Part shown: piece by piece, positions 1 to 8,292 of the stretch
How positions within the stretch are numbered: the first letter of the stretch is position 1
Layout of the letters: each line of letters begins with the position of its first letter
Source of the DNA: Clostridiales bacterium UBA6114
GTDB taxonomy: Bacteria; Bacillota; Clostridia; Oscillospirales; Butyricicoccaceae
Assembly: GCA_002423435.1 (NCBI GenBank)
Contig: DIWE01000022.1
Coordinates: forward strand, 1-64,000
DNA: 64,000 nucleotides
Direction of reading: 5' to 3'
Notes under the pieces: generated by a model
Told to the model about the DNA's origin: nothing
Databases searched by the model: none
The model's input: only the letters and a program-made list of their open reading frames with translations
Position numbers and translations under genes: made by a program

Positions 1-62
1 CGGCAACGCCGCACCGGGGCGGCCCACAGCCTCAGAAACGGGTTCGGATTATCATGCTCCGG

Positions 63-887
63 CTATCCGAAATGCTTCTTGACCACGCACCACATGTCAT
101 GTCCGGTGAGATACCATTTGGGATCGAATTCCTCTGCCAAAAGGCTTAACTTGTTAAAGCTGTCGAAAGCTGCGTAATGATCGTAGATGACTCCGTTGAA
201 TACATACGGGCCGTAAATGTCCGGCGCCGGGGTGATATCGACCCACGAGCCGTCGAGCACCTGCATTTTTTCAAGCTTCGGAAAGAGGGATACGGCAATA
301 TGGGGCATATCGCCGGTGATGACATACTTTCCTTCCTCGGTTTTCACCTGAATCGCCATTCCCCCCAGGGTGTGCCCCGGCACCTTGAAAAGCTTAAGGC
401 CGTTTCCCATGTCAAAATCGCCGTCGACCATCCGGATGTTTTTCAGGAGCTTCAGATCGCCCGGCGTCCGCGGATCGTAGTCTCTTCGGATTTTTTGGGA
501 CGGCAGGGGGTTTAAGAGGTTTGTAAGCTCATCCTTCTGGAAAATCGTCAGCGCGTCGGGGAAAAGCGCAAGCCCGCCGGCATGGTCGTTATGCAGATGG
601 GTGTACATGACGACGTCGATGTCCCCCGGTTTTAAGCCCTCCGCGGCGAGAGCGTCAAGTACGTACCGGTTCCCGCCGACGGCCGGACACCCCGCCCATG
701 CCTTGCCGTCAATGATGTTGTCCTGGTGAACGCCCGTGTCCACCAGAACGTTCGTCTTTCCGTCCTGCAGCAAAAAGCCGCTGTACACGAACGGAAACAC
801 CTTGTCTTCGTCGATTCCAGCGCAAAAGATCCCTTTGGGGGCGGTCAGCGTGCCGTAAAAAAGGCATGTGATTTTCCAGTTGTTCAT
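63..887 (-). CDS. Metallo-beta-lactamase-fold hydrolase, AHL-lactonase-like
   Basis: A 274-aa zinc hydrolase. The metal motif HLHNDH (H97, H99, D101, H102) is followed by the other expected ligands: His in VPGHTLGG, Asp in ITGDMPH and a C-terminal His in LTGHD. This is the pattern of the N-acyl-homoserine-lactonase branch of the fold, but the substrate cannot be read from sequence and any small lactone or ester is possible. No signal peptide is visible, so it is probably cytoplasmic. The ATG at 887 is chosen because AAGGAG lies 7 nt upstream; an in-frame ATG at 953 would add 22 residues but its ribosome site is too close. The gene follows the sigma-54 activator gene on the same strand, with a terminator and a -24/-12 promoter between them, so it is the likely target of that activator. 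Fold call sure, function open. Confidence 0.85.
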   Translation of the reverse strand: MNNWKITCLFYGTLTAPKGIFCAGIDEDKVFPFVYSGFLLQDGKTNVLVDTGVHQDNIIDGKAWAGCPAVGGNRYVLDALAAEGLKPGDIDVVMYTHLHNDHAGGLALFPDALTIFQKDELTNLLNPLPSQKIRRDYDPRTPGDLKLLKNIRMVDGDFDMGNGLKLFKVPGHTLGGMAIQVKTEEGKYVITGDMPHIAVSLFPKLEKMQVLDGSWVDITPAPDIYGPYVFNGVIYDHYAAFDSFNKLSLLAEEFDPKWYLTGHDMWCVVKKHFG

Positions 888-1030
888 AGAAAGACTCCTT
901 CCATTCGTAATTTCCGGACTGTTTTCGATTTCAGATTCAGGAATGATCAGCATCCACTCCTTCCATGCCGGGCTTTTGCGGGATGCGGTGCGGCAAATGC
1001 CTTAAGAAAAACGCTGACATCCACTGTTAC

Positions 1031-1046
1031 AGCAATTTCCATGCCA
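1031..1046 (-). promoter_or_regulatory. Sigma-54 (-24/-12) promoter
   Basis: The minus strand reads TGGCATGGAAATTGCT, with the invariant GG and GC separated by exactly 10 bp, as in the RpoN consensus TGGCAC-N5-TTGC. It lies about 145 nt upstream of the hydrolase start at 887 and directly downstream of a gene for a sigma-54 activator. Transcription would start near 1020. Confidence 0.75.
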
Positions 1047-1102
1047 GTTTTATCAATCGCGTTAAGAATTTCTCGGAGCCTTTCAGTAAGGCGCCGATTT
1101 GC

Positions 1103-1141
1103 GAAAAAAAGAGCGGGAGCTTTCTTAAGATAGCCCCGCTC
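1103..1141 (-). terminator. Rho-independent terminator of the sigma-54 activator gene
   Basis: On the minus strand a GAGCGGG/CCCGCTC stem is followed by seven T, 18 nt after the activator stop codon. It separates the activator transcript from the sigma-54 promoter of the hydrolase gene. Confidence 0.8.
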
Positions 1142-1158
1142 GAAAAAAGCGAAAAAGA

Positions 1159-2586
1159 TTAAAGATTAAAATCAATAGAATATGTTTGCATTTTCTTGTA
1201 TAAAGATGTGCGCGATATCCCCAGCAGCTTCGCTGCCTGCGCCTTATTTCCGCTGCACTTTTCAAGCGCATCCAGTATTGTTTTCCGCTCGAGCTCCCTC
1301 TTTTTTTGTTTTATGCCCGCGGGCAAATCGGCGGGATTTGAAACCGATTCCCCGGAAGCTTTGGGAGAAGCGTCCCGCAAGCTGAAATAGTCTTCAAAAT
1401 GCTTCCATTCCAGCCGCTCGCACCACGCAAAATTCATCGCGCGCTCAATCACGTTTTGCAGCTCGCGGATATTGCCCGGCCAATCATACTCCCTAAGACG
1501 CTCTAAAGCTTCCTCCGAGATGTCCGGGATCTGAAGCTGCATCTGGAAATTCAGACGTTTTAGCAGACTTTCCGCGATCGCTGGAATATCCTCTTTCCTT
1601 TCCCGCAGCGGCGGGATAGAGATCCGGATGACGTTTAAGCGGTAGTAGAGGTCCGAGCGGAAGGAACCCTCGGATATAAGCCGCTCCAGGGAGATGTTTG
1701 TGGCGGCGATGATCCGCACGTCGATGGGAATGCTTCTCGCCGAACCGATTCTTTCCACTTCCTTTTCCTGAAGCACGCGCAAAAGCTTCGGCTGAAGCAG
1801 CGGCGGAAGCTGGTTTATTTCATCGAGAAACATGCTCCCTTTGTCGGCCATTTCAAATTTTCCCGCCTTGCCGTTTCGGTTTGCGCCTGTAAAGGTGCCC
1901 CCTTCATATCCGAAGAATTCCGACTCCAGCAATTCCCCGGGGATTGCCGCGCAGTTTACCTTGACAAAAGGCAATACCGTCCGGTCGCTCAAGGTGTGGA
2001 TGGCATGGGCGACGAGCTCCTTGCCGGTGCCCGTTTCGCCCTCGATCAAAACCGTTGAAGCGGACCGGGCGGCCCGGTTTATTACCTCTTTGAGCTTGAC
2101 GATTTCCGGGCTGTTTCCGATGATATTGTGTATCGTATACTTGGTATTTTTGATTTCGCGAAATTCCTGCAGATATTCGCTGAGCCTATCAAAAAGCGCG
2201 CTTACGTTCGGAGAGGACATCAGCGGTTTTTGTTCGCTGATCTGGATCATATAGATCAGACAGCCCTCAAGCTCTTCTTCCCGGTAAAGTAAATTATACG
2301 AGCAGTACATGGGGATTTCTTCCCCTGTCGCGGCATTTAGGAGCACGGCATGCCCGGAAATGTTTTTTCGGGAACGCAGCGCCTCGTCGACCATGGAATT
2401 TTTCACCACATCGTGGATGTATTTCCCCTTGATTTGATCGAGACTATACCCCGTAATGGCGCTCCAGCGATTGTTTACATATACATAGCGCCCTTCCGCG
2501 TCGGATACAACAACGCCCTCCAGCTCGTCTACAATCCGACGCAACAACTCTTTTCTCGACAAATCGGCTACGGATTTCGTCGCCAT
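1159..2586 (-). CDS. Sigma-54-dependent transcriptional activator (PAS, AAA+, Fis-type HTH)
   Basis: A 475-aa enhancer-binding protein that activates RpoN polymerase. An N-terminal PAS sensor domain (about residues 12-118) takes the place of a receiver domain, so it probably senses a small ligand or redox state rather than phosphorylation. The AAA+ domain (about 154-390) has Walker A GETGTGKE (183-190) and Walker B SMFLDE (251-256). The loop that contacts sigma-54 reads GTFTGA (230-235) instead of the usual GAFTGA. The C-terminus (about 425-470) is a Fis-type helix-turn-helix with AAKLLGISRTSLYKKM. A TTGACA-N17-TACGAA promoter lies upstream. Its nearest probable target is the hydrolase at 63-887. 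No rpoN gene is in the window. Confidence 0.93.
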   Translation of the reverse strand: MATKSVADLSRKELLRRIVDELEGVVVSDAEGRYVYVNNRWSAITGYSLDQIKGKYIHDVVKNSMVDEALRSRKNISGHAVLLNAATGEEIPMYCSYNLLYREEELEGCLIYMIQISEQKPLMSSPNVSALFDRLSEYLQEFREIKNTKYTIHNIIGNSPEIVKLKEVINRAARSASTVLIEGETGTGKELVAHAIHTLSDRTVLPFVKVNCAAIPGELLESEFFGYEGGTFTGANRNGKAGKFEMADKGSMFLDEINQLPPLLQPKLLRVLQEKEVERIGSARSIPIDVRIIAATNISLERLISEGSFRSDLYYRLNVIRISIPPLRERKEDIPAIAESLLKRLNFQMQLQIPDISEEALERLREYDWPGNIRELQNVIERAMNFAWCERLEWKHFEDYFSLRDASPKASGESVSNPADLPAGIKQKKRELERKTILDALEKCSGNKAQAAKLLGISRTSLYKKMQTYSIDFNL

Positions 2587-2706
2587 AACAGCTCACCTTT
2601 CCCTTCGCTTGAAGACATCATCAGTTCATCAAAAAATTTCAAATATGCTGACTGGCTTACAAAACATTGAAAAAAGTGTAAACGAATCGCTACATGTAAA
2701 TATGTT

Positions 2707-2735
2707 TTCGTAACCTTTTCGATACATATTGTCAA
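2707..2735 (-). promoter_or_regulatory. SigA promoter of the sigma-54 activator gene
   Basis: On the minus strand, TTGACA (2730-2735), a 17-bp spacer and TACGAA (2707-2712). The leader to the start at 2586 is about 110 nt. Confidence 0.5.
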
Positions 2736-2839
2736 TACGGCATTAATAGCGCGCCGGCAGCCGGATTACATCGGAGGAACAAACGAAATCCTTCCGCCAT
2801 AAAAAACATGAATATTGTATAAAATCATATTAATATAAT

Positions 2840-2866
2840 CATTTGCGCATTACAAGTGCGCAAATG
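2840..2866. promoter_or_regulatory. Perfect 10-bp inverted repeat, possible operator
   Basis: CATTTGCGCA and TGCGCAAATG flank a 7-nt spacer in an AT-rich stretch about 105 bp upstream of the activator promoter. There is no T-run, so it does not look like a terminator. A protein site or upstream activating sequence is possible. The 480-bp gap 2587-3066 otherwise holds the activator promoter and two hairpins (2950-2983 and 2994-3021), with no gene visible. Confidence 0.4.
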
Positions 2867-2949
2867 GTAAATATTGTAGAAATTCAAAGACCCCGCAGTG
2901 GGATATATGAAATGGTTTGTTTACGCGGTTATTATATTGATTTGTGTCC

Positions 2950-2983
2950 CTTCGGCTCGCCGCTTACGCGGCAACCGCCGAAG
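2950..2983 (-). repeat. GGTT/GA internal-loop hairpin, copy 1
   Basis: Read on the minus strand: outer stem CTTCGGC/GCCGAAG, internal loop GGTT opposite GA, inner stem GCCGC/GCGGC and a GTAA loop. The same arrangement with other outer stems recurs at 19487, 23386, 26442, 26576 and 54133. Confidence 0.6.
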
Positions 2984-2993
2984 ATGGCCAATA

Positions 2994-3021
2994 TATCATA
3001 AGCTGCTTTGCAGCTATGATA
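2994..3021. repeat. AT-rich stem-loop upstream of the radical SAM gene
   Basis: TATCAT-A-AGCTGC, loop TTT, then GCAGCT-ATGATA: a 12-bp stem with one bulged A. It lies 46 nt before the start of the radical-SAM gene, so it would sit in that gene's promoter or 5' leader. Function unknown. Confidence 0.5.
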
Positions 3022-3066
3022 TAATGTAAGATAAAATAAATCATATTCTGACTAAGGGAAATCGAT

Positions 3067-4761
3067 ATGGATAAGCCTTTTGCCGCGGTGATCTGTGCGC
3101 TGAATTCAAAATACGTTCATTCCTCGCTCGCGCCCTGGTGCCTGCTCGCGGGGGTTGAGGCCTACTGCGAAAACGATATCTCCGCCGAGGTCGTCGAGGG
3201 GACGATCAACGAGAGCGTCGTGGATATCGCGGAGCGCATCCTGGCAAAAAGCCCGAGAGTCGTCGGCTTTTGCTGCTATATCTGGAATATCGCCGCCACA
3301 AAAAAGCTGGCGCGGCTCATAAAGGACAGGCTTCCGGATGCCACTATCATCTTCGGCGGGCCCGAGGTGAGCTACAACGCCGAAGTGATCCTTCTGGAGG
3401 AGGCGGCGGTGGAATATGTCGTCTCGGGCGAGGGAGAAAAACCCTTCGCCCTTTTGCTGAACGCGGTTTATCGCGGCGGGGAGGCGGGAAATATTCCCGG
3501 CGTATGCCGCCGGGCGGACGGAGAGATCGTCGTCGTCCCGCCGAACACCCCGACCGGCGAGCCGCCGAGCCCTTACGGAAAAAAGTATTTCGACGCGTTA
3601 AACGGCCGCATTGCCTACTTGGAGACCAGCAGGGGCTGCGCCTACTCCTGCGCGTTCTGCCTTTCCGGGCGCTGCGGCGGCGTGCGCTTTTTCGATACGG
3701 AGCGCGCGAAGAAAGAGCTGCTGCTGTTATCAAACAGCGGCGCGCGGACAATAAAGCTCGTCGACCGCACCTTTAATATAAACCGTGGACGGGCGGCCGA
3801 GCTTTTTTACTTCATTATTCAAAATTACGGCAATGCGATCCCGAACGGCGTGTGCTTCCACTTCGAGATCGCGGGCGACCTCCTCGACTTAGAGACGATC
3901 CGCTTGCTCGGCGCGGCGCCCCCGGGCGCGATCCGGCTTGAAATCGGGCTGCAGAGCATGAACCCGAAAACGCTCGCCGCCGTCAACCGGAAAACCGATG
4001 TAAAGCGCCTTGAAAGCAACATAAGAAGCATCGTTTCGCTCGGGAACCTCCATGTCCACATCGATCTGATCGCCGGCCTGCCCTTTGAAGATTTCAAAAG
4101 CTTCGCCCAAAGCTTCAACATCGCCTACGGCCTGCGGCCCGACATGCTGCAGCTCGGCTTTCTGAAGCTTTTGCACGGCGCGCCCATGCGGGAAAACCCC
4201 CGGCAGTATCCCTGCCGGTATTCGGAGGAGCCCCCGTATGAGGTGACCGAGACGCCCTGGCTGTCAAGGGAAGAACTTTTACACCTGAGCCGCACGGAGG
4301 ACGCCCTGGAGCGCCTTTTCAACAGCGGGCGTTTTAAACGCACCCTTCGTTATCTGCTGAAAGCCGGCGGCGCCTCGCCCTTTGCGCTTTTTTGCCGGTT
4401 CGGGGAATATGCCGCGGGCAAAGGCACCGAAAAGATCCCGCTCGACGGCTACACGGCGCTCGTCTTCGAATATTTCAGCCGTCAAAGCGGAATCGACCGG
4501 AGTGTTTTGCGCGACGCGATGGTCTGCGACCGCCTTGCCACGAATTCCTCGGGCAGGCTTCCCCCCGTCCTGCGCGTCATGGACCCGGCGCTCAAAGCCG
4601 CGGCAAAGGGACTTACAGAAAGCGACGAAACCCGCCCGCAAAAGGGCGTCAGGCGGGGGTATGCCCTGCTCTATTCCGAGCGTTGCCTTGTATACGTCGA
4701 TTACAGGGACAAAAATCCCTTAACCGGCGAGTATCCGCTTTCGAGACTGCCTCTCGAATAG
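3067..4761 (+). CDS. B12-binding-domain radical SAM protein, DUF4080 type
   Basis: A 564-aa protein with an N-terminal Rossmann-like cobalamin-binding domain (about 1-160, with FGGPEV near 96-101). A radical-SAM barrel follows, carrying the 4Fe-4S motif CAYSCAFC (C191, C195, C198), and the C-terminal region is of the DUF4080 kind. Such proteins are common in anaerobic Firmicutes and are thought to methylate or rearrange an unidentified substrate; no member is identified here by function. An AAGGG ribosome site precedes the ATG at 3067. It converges on tex with only 7 bp between the stop codons. Confidence 0.88.
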   Translation: MDKPFAAVICALNSKYVHSSLAPWCLLAGVEAYCENDISAEVVEGTINESVVDIAERILAKSPRVVGFCCYIWNIAATKKLARLIKDRLPDATIIFGGPEVSYNAEVILLEEAAVEYVVSGEGEKPFALLLNAVYRGGEAGNIPGVCRRADGEIVVVPPNTPTGEPPSPYGKKYFDALNGRIAYLETSRGCAYSCAFCLSGRCGGVRFFDTERAKKELLLLSNSGARTIKLVDRTFNINRGRAAELFYFIIQNYGNAIPNGVCFHFEIAGDLLDLETIRLLGAAPPGAIRLEIGLQSMNPKTLAAVNRKTDVKRLESNIRSIVSLGNLHVHIDLIAGLPFEDFKSFAQSFNIAYGLRPDMLQLGFLKLLHGAPMRENPRQYPCRYSEEPPYEVTETPWLSREELLHLSRTEDALERLFNSGRFKRTLRYLLKAGGASPFALFCRFGEYAAGKGTEKIPLDGYTALVFEYFSRQSGIDRSVLRDAMVCDRLATNSSGRLPPVLRVMDPALKAAAKGLTESDETRPQKGVRRGYALLYSERCLVYVDYRDKNPLTGEYPLSRLPLE

Positions 4762-4768
4762 CGCCTGG

Positions 4769-6946
4769 TCAATCGGTTTTTCCGGGCGACTGGCCGGACG
4801 CCGGTTTTTTCATGGAAAGCGATATGCGCTTTTTGCCCGGGTCGACGCCGAGCACGTAAACGGTGACGACCTCTCCGACCTCCGTGACGTCGGACGGATG
4901 CCGGACGAACCTGTCCGCCATCTCGGAAATGTGAACGAGGCCGTCCTGATGCACGCCGATGTCGACGAACACGCCGAAATCGGTCACGTTTCGGACCGTG
5001 CCCGAAAGCTCCATTCCCTCTTTTAAGTCGTTTAAGTCCATGATGTCCGTCCGCAAAAGCGGCGGGGGCAGCTCGTCGCGGATATCGCGCCCCGGCTTTT
5101 GCAGTTCGGCCATGATGTCGAGGAGGGTCGGGACTCCCACCCCGCAAGCGTCCGCCGCCTTCTGCCCGCCAAGCTCCCTGACACGGCCGGGCAAAGCCTT
5201 CGCGCCGCCGGAGGCAAGGTCGGAGAGCCCGAGCCCGAACAATGAGAGCAGCTTTTCGGCTGCGCCGTAGGATTCCGGGTGGACGGAGGTATTGTCCAGG
5301 ATGTTTTTGCCGCCCGGTATGCGCAGAAAGCCCGCGCACTGCTCATACGCCTTCGGACCGAGCTTCGGGACCTTCCTAAGCTCGGTGCGGCTTTGAAAAC
5401 CCCCGTTTTCATCCCGATAGGAGACCACATTTTTGGCGATCGCCGCATTCAGGCCCGAAATATGGCTTAAAAGCGTGGCTGAGGCGGTGTTTAAGTCCAC
5501 TCCCACGCTGTTTACGCAGTCCTCCACGACACCGCAAAGGGCAGCGTCGAGCTGCGCCGGAGGCATGTCGTGCTGGTACTGGCCGACGCCGATCGCCTTC
5601 GGATCGATTTTTACAAGCTCGGCCAGCGGGTCCTGGAGCCGCCGTGCGATGGAAACGGCGCTGCGGAGCGAAACGTCGTAATCGGGGAATTCCTCTGCGG
5701 CGAGCTTTGACGCCGAGTAGACCGATGCCCCCGCCTCGCTGACAACCATATAACCGACGCTTTTCTCGAGCTCCTTGTTAAGCTCCGCGATAAAAATCTC
5801 GGACTCCTTGGAAGCCGTCCCGTTGCCGATCGCGATCACGCCGACACCGTGCTTTGAGATAAGCCTTTTGAGCTCGTTTTTCGCTTCCTCCGTCTTTTTC
5901 TGGGGCGGCGTCGGATAGACCACCGCGGTGTCGAGCGCCCTGCCGGTTTCGTCGACGACCGCGATTTTGCAGCCTGTGCGGTAGGCGGGGTCAAGGCCGA
6001 GCACGACTTTGTCCTTTACCGGAGGCTGGAGCAAAAGGGGCTTTAGGTTCAGCTTAAACATAGAGATCGCCTGTTCGGATGCGCGCTGCGTAAGCTCCGC
6101 GCGCACCTCGCGTTCAACGGAGGGCTGAATCAGCCTCCTCCACGCGTCCGCCGCAGCCTCCTTTACGCATTCGGCCGTGACGGAGGGCCGGGCGGCAAAT
6201 TTCGCGTCCAGTATGGACAGCGCCGCCGCGTCCTGAAGCTCCACCTTTACCTTCAAATACCCTTCGCGCTCGCCGCGGTTTACGGCGAGGACGCGGTGGC
6301 CCGGAATTTTCCCGACCGGCTCGGAGTATTCGTAGTACATCCGGTAAACCGAATCTTCGTCTTTATCCGCCTGCGACTTAAGAAGCCCGTCCTTCCGCAT
6401 GAGCTCGCGCAGGCGTTTGCGCGACCCGGCGTCGTCGGAAATAATTTCGGCGATGATGTCTTTCGCCCCCGAAAGCGCGTCCTCCCACGTCTCGACTCCC
6501 ATTTCGGCGTTTACAAAGGGTTTCGCGATTTCCTCAAGGCCTCCGGCGGTCGGCTCCTGTCTTAGGAGGATATCCGCAAGTGGGGAAAGCCCCTTCTCCC
6601 TCGCGGCCGTCGCGCGCGTGCGGCGTTTTGGACGGTAAGGACGGTAAAGGTCCTCCGCCTCGGCGAGGGTCGAGGCACTGTCGATCGCCTTTTCAAGCTC
6701 GTCGGTCATCTTATCCTGCGCCGCTATGCTCTCCTTGATCTCGGCCTTGCGCTTTTCGAGGTTCCGGAGGTATTGCAGCCGGTCGGACAACTGACGCAGG
6801 ACCTGGTCGTCGCACGAGCCGGTCATTTCCTTTCGGTAACGCGCGATAAACGGGATCGTATTGCCGAGGTCAATCAGGGAAACAATATTTCCGACATGCC
6901 CGGGTTTTAACTGAAATTCCTTTGAAAGCGCCGATATGATCTCCAT
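4769..6946 (-). CDS. tex: Tex-family RNA-binding transcription accessory protein
   Basis: A 725-aa protein of normal Tex length. In order: an N-terminal helical region, a YqgF-like RNase-H fold (near residues 315-420, with LGLDPAYRTGCKIAVVD), helix-hairpin-helix repeats (near 480-560, with VGVDLNTASATLLSHISGL) and a C-terminal S1 RNA-binding domain (about 640-712, with VTDFGVFVDIGVHQDGLVH). Tex binds nucleic acid and RNA polymerase and is a cytoplasmic housekeeping factor. It stands alone between the radical-SAM gene and a nitroreductase gene. Confidence 0.95.
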   Translation of the reverse strand: MEIISALSKEFQLKPGHVGNIVSLIDLGNTIPFIARYRKEMTGSCDDQVLRQLSDRLQYLRNLEKRKAEIKESIAAQDKMTDELEKAIDSASTLAEAEDLYRPYRPKRRTRATAAREKGLSPLADILLRQEPTAGGLEEIAKPFVNAEMGVETWEDALSGAKDIIAEIISDDAGSRKRLRELMRKDGLLKSQADKDEDSVYRMYYEYSEPVGKIPGHRVLAVNRGEREGYLKVKVELQDAAALSILDAKFAARPSVTAECVKEAAADAWRRLIQPSVEREVRAELTQRASEQAISMFKLNLKPLLLQPPVKDKVVLGLDPAYRTGCKIAVVDETGRALDTAVVYPTPPQKKTEEAKNELKRLISKHGVGVIAIGNGTASKESEIFIAELNKELEKSVGYMVVSEAGASVYSASKLAAEEFPDYDVSLRSAVSIARRLQDPLAELVKIDPKAIGVGQYQHDMPPAQLDAALCGVVEDCVNSVGVDLNTASATLLSHISGLNAAIAKNVVSYRDENGGFQSRTELRKVPKLGPKAYEQCAGFLRIPGGKNILDNTSVHPESYGAAEKLLSLFGLGLSDLASGGAKALPGRVRELGGQKAADACGVGVPTLLDIMAELQKPGRDIRDELPPPLLRTDIMDLNDLKEGMELSGTVRNVTDFGVFVDIGVHQDGLVHISEMADRFVRHPSDVTEVGEVVTVYVLGVDPGKKRISLSMKKPASGQSPGKTD

Positions 6947-6999
6947 ACTCTACCTCTTTTATCAGTTTACGCTGCTTCATTTGCGGTTTTATCCGAAAA

Positions 7000-7028
7000 A
7001 AATAAGCCCGATGAATCTGCCATCGGGC
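7000..7028 (-). terminator. Terminator downstream of the nitroreductase gene
   Basis: On the minus strand GCCCGATG/CATCGGGC with an 8-nt loop is followed by TTATTTTTTT. It lies 30 nt beyond the nitroreductase stop. Confidence 0.8.
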
Positions 7029-7058
7029 GCTGATTTTCTGCCTTTTATTTTGTCCCGC

Positions 7059-7577
7059 CTAAAATTTTTCGAAAAACACCGTGTCCCCCAGACTCTTGCG
7101 CCACTTGTCGTGCCGTTCCGGAGAACGGGGCTCGCCGGATGCATAGCCGACCATCAGAATATTGACCGGCTCCAAATAGGAGGGAATATCAAATTCCTCA
7201 CGGATAACCGGGGGATTAAAGGCGCAGATCCAAACGCTGTCGAGTCCCAGGTCGGCCGCGCAGAGCATCATATGGTCGGTGACAATAGTCGCGTCGATAT
7301 CCGCCGAATCCTTATTGTCGTAGGAACGGCGCCAGGACTCCCGATGGTCGGCGCAGACGACGAGCACGACGGGAGCGCCATAGCTTTTATAGCCCTTGTT
7401 GATTTTCGCAAGGCCCTCGGGCGACTGAACCACCAGAATCCTTTGGGGCTGGTTGTTGCAGGCGGTGGGAGCGACGCGTCCGGCTTCCAGTATCCGCTTG
7501 AGCTTCTCCGGCTCAACCGGCTTATCGAGATAGCTTCTCGCCGAGTACCGCTTTTTCGCCAATTCCAAAAAGGTCAT
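7059..7577 (-). CDS. Nitroreductase-family flavoprotein
   Basis: A 172-aa FMN-binding oxidoreductase of the short nitroreductase class. The N-terminal KKRYSARSYLDKPVE contains the Arg-Ser-x-Arg FMN-phosphate contact of the family, and VAPTACNNQPQRILVV is also typical. The likely reaction is NAD(P)H-dependent two-electron reduction of quinones, nitro compounds or similar; the physiological substrate is unknown. The ATG at 7577 is used because GGAGG lies 7 nt upstream; a longer frame to 7613 has no ribosome site. It is a single-gene unit with its own promoter and terminator. Confidence 0.9.
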   Translation of the reverse strand: MTFLELAKKRYSARSYLDKPVEPEKLKRILEAGRVAPTACNNQPQRILVVQSPEGLAKINKGYKSYGAPVVLVVCADHRESWRRSYDNKDSADIDATIVTDHMMLCAADLGLDSVWICAFNPPVIREEFDIPSYLEPVNILMVGYASGEPRSPERHDKWRKSLGDTVFFEKF

Positions 7578-7628
7578 TTTTATTTCCTCCGTTTCGTCCA
7601 AATTTTGCCGCAACTGATTCTTGACTCA

Positions 7629-7657
7629 AGTATGGCACCGGACATGCGTCCTGTCAA
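7629..7657 (-). promoter_or_regulatory. SigA promoter of the nitroreductase gene
   Basis: On the minus strand, TTGACA (7652-7657), a 17-bp spacer and CATACT (7629-7634), about 50 nt upstream of the start codon. Confidence 0.55.
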
Positions 7658-7728
7658 CCACCGATTTGCGCTGCCTGGGTTTTCCTCATCCGCGCGCAAG
7701 AGGCCCTTCATCAGGCGATACTTTCAGC

Positions 7729-7757
7729 TTGTAAAGCCCGCAAAAATAAAATATAAT
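7729..7757 (+). promoter_or_regulatory. SigA promoter of the small zinc-ribbon gene
   Basis: TTGTAA, a 17-bp spacer and a consensus TATAAT (7752-7757), 47 nt upstream of the ATG at 7804. Confidence 0.65.
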
Positions 7758-7803
7758 ATAATTTAAGCTATCTTTTCATCAGAAAAGCAAAGGAAGAACG
7801 AAA

Positions 7804-8193
7804 ATGAACTGGTTACGGAATTTTATGTACGGCCGATACGGCAGCGACCAGCTTTCGATGGCGCTGTTGATCCTGTCGATCGTCATTACGTTTGTCGGCG
7901 GTGCCACCGGGCTTCCCTTCCTGCGATTATTGGGATATGTCCCCTTGGGTTACGCGATTTTCCGAATGCTGTCCAAAAACACGTCCAAACGCAGCATGGA
8001 AAATTACAAATTCTCCATGCTGATCAGCCCTGTCTACTCATGGTTTCGAAGGACCAAAGACCGCTTAGGCGACAAAACGCACAAATATTATAAGTGCCCC
8101 AACTGCAAGGCGGTCCTCCGCGTTCCCAAAGGAAAGGGGAAAATCATCATTACCTGCCGCAAATGCAATACGAAGTTTACCAAAAAAACGTGA
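7804..8193 (+). CDS. Small membrane protein with C-terminal zinc ribbon
   Basis: A 129-aa protein I cannot name. Two hydrophobic helices (about residues 18-36 and 39-55) are followed by a basic linker and a four-cysteine zinc ribbon (C98, C101, C118, C121, with CPNC and CRKC), which ends in a lysine-rich tail. The layout suggests a membrane-anchored protein with a cytoplasmic zinc knuckle. It has its own promoter, an AAGGAAG ribosome site and a terminator, so it is monocistronic. Proteins of this layout are, as far as I recall, widespread in Clostridia as hypotheticals. Confidence 0.8.
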   Translation: MNWLRNFMYGRYGSDQLSMALLILSIVITFVGGATGLPFLRLLGYVPLGYAIFRMLSKNTSKRSMENYKFSMLISPVYSWFRRTKDRLGDKTHKYYKCPNCKAVLRVPKGKGKIIITCRKCNTKFTKKT

Positions 8194-8194
8194 A

Positions 8195-8241
8195 AAAATG
8201 CGCTTTGATCAGGCTTAAACAGTCTTCTCAAAGCGCATTTT
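8195..8241. terminator. Bidirectional terminator
   Basis: AAAATGCGCTTTGA pairs perfectly with TCAAAGCGCATTTT. T-runs on both sides let it end both the zinc-ribbon gene (plus) and the 11-kb unit-1 operon that finishes with the GntR gene (minus). Confidence 0.85.
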
Positions 8242-8292
8242 CTTACTTTCGGGGCTATTGTGCATGTTGCCGCAGACAGACTGACTAAAAAA

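Noticed and set aside
1..62. An in-frame continuation after the stop codon of the metallo-hydrolase (PEHDNPNPF...).
   Set aside because: Readthrough is not supported by any context I can see, and the hydrolase ends where the family normally ends. The 62 nt show no start codon with a ribosome site.
4780..4812. A GC-rich stem with T-run as terminator of the radical SAM gene.
   Set aside because: It lies inside the 3' end of tex, the pairing is imperfect and codon constraints could explain it; not strong enough to list.
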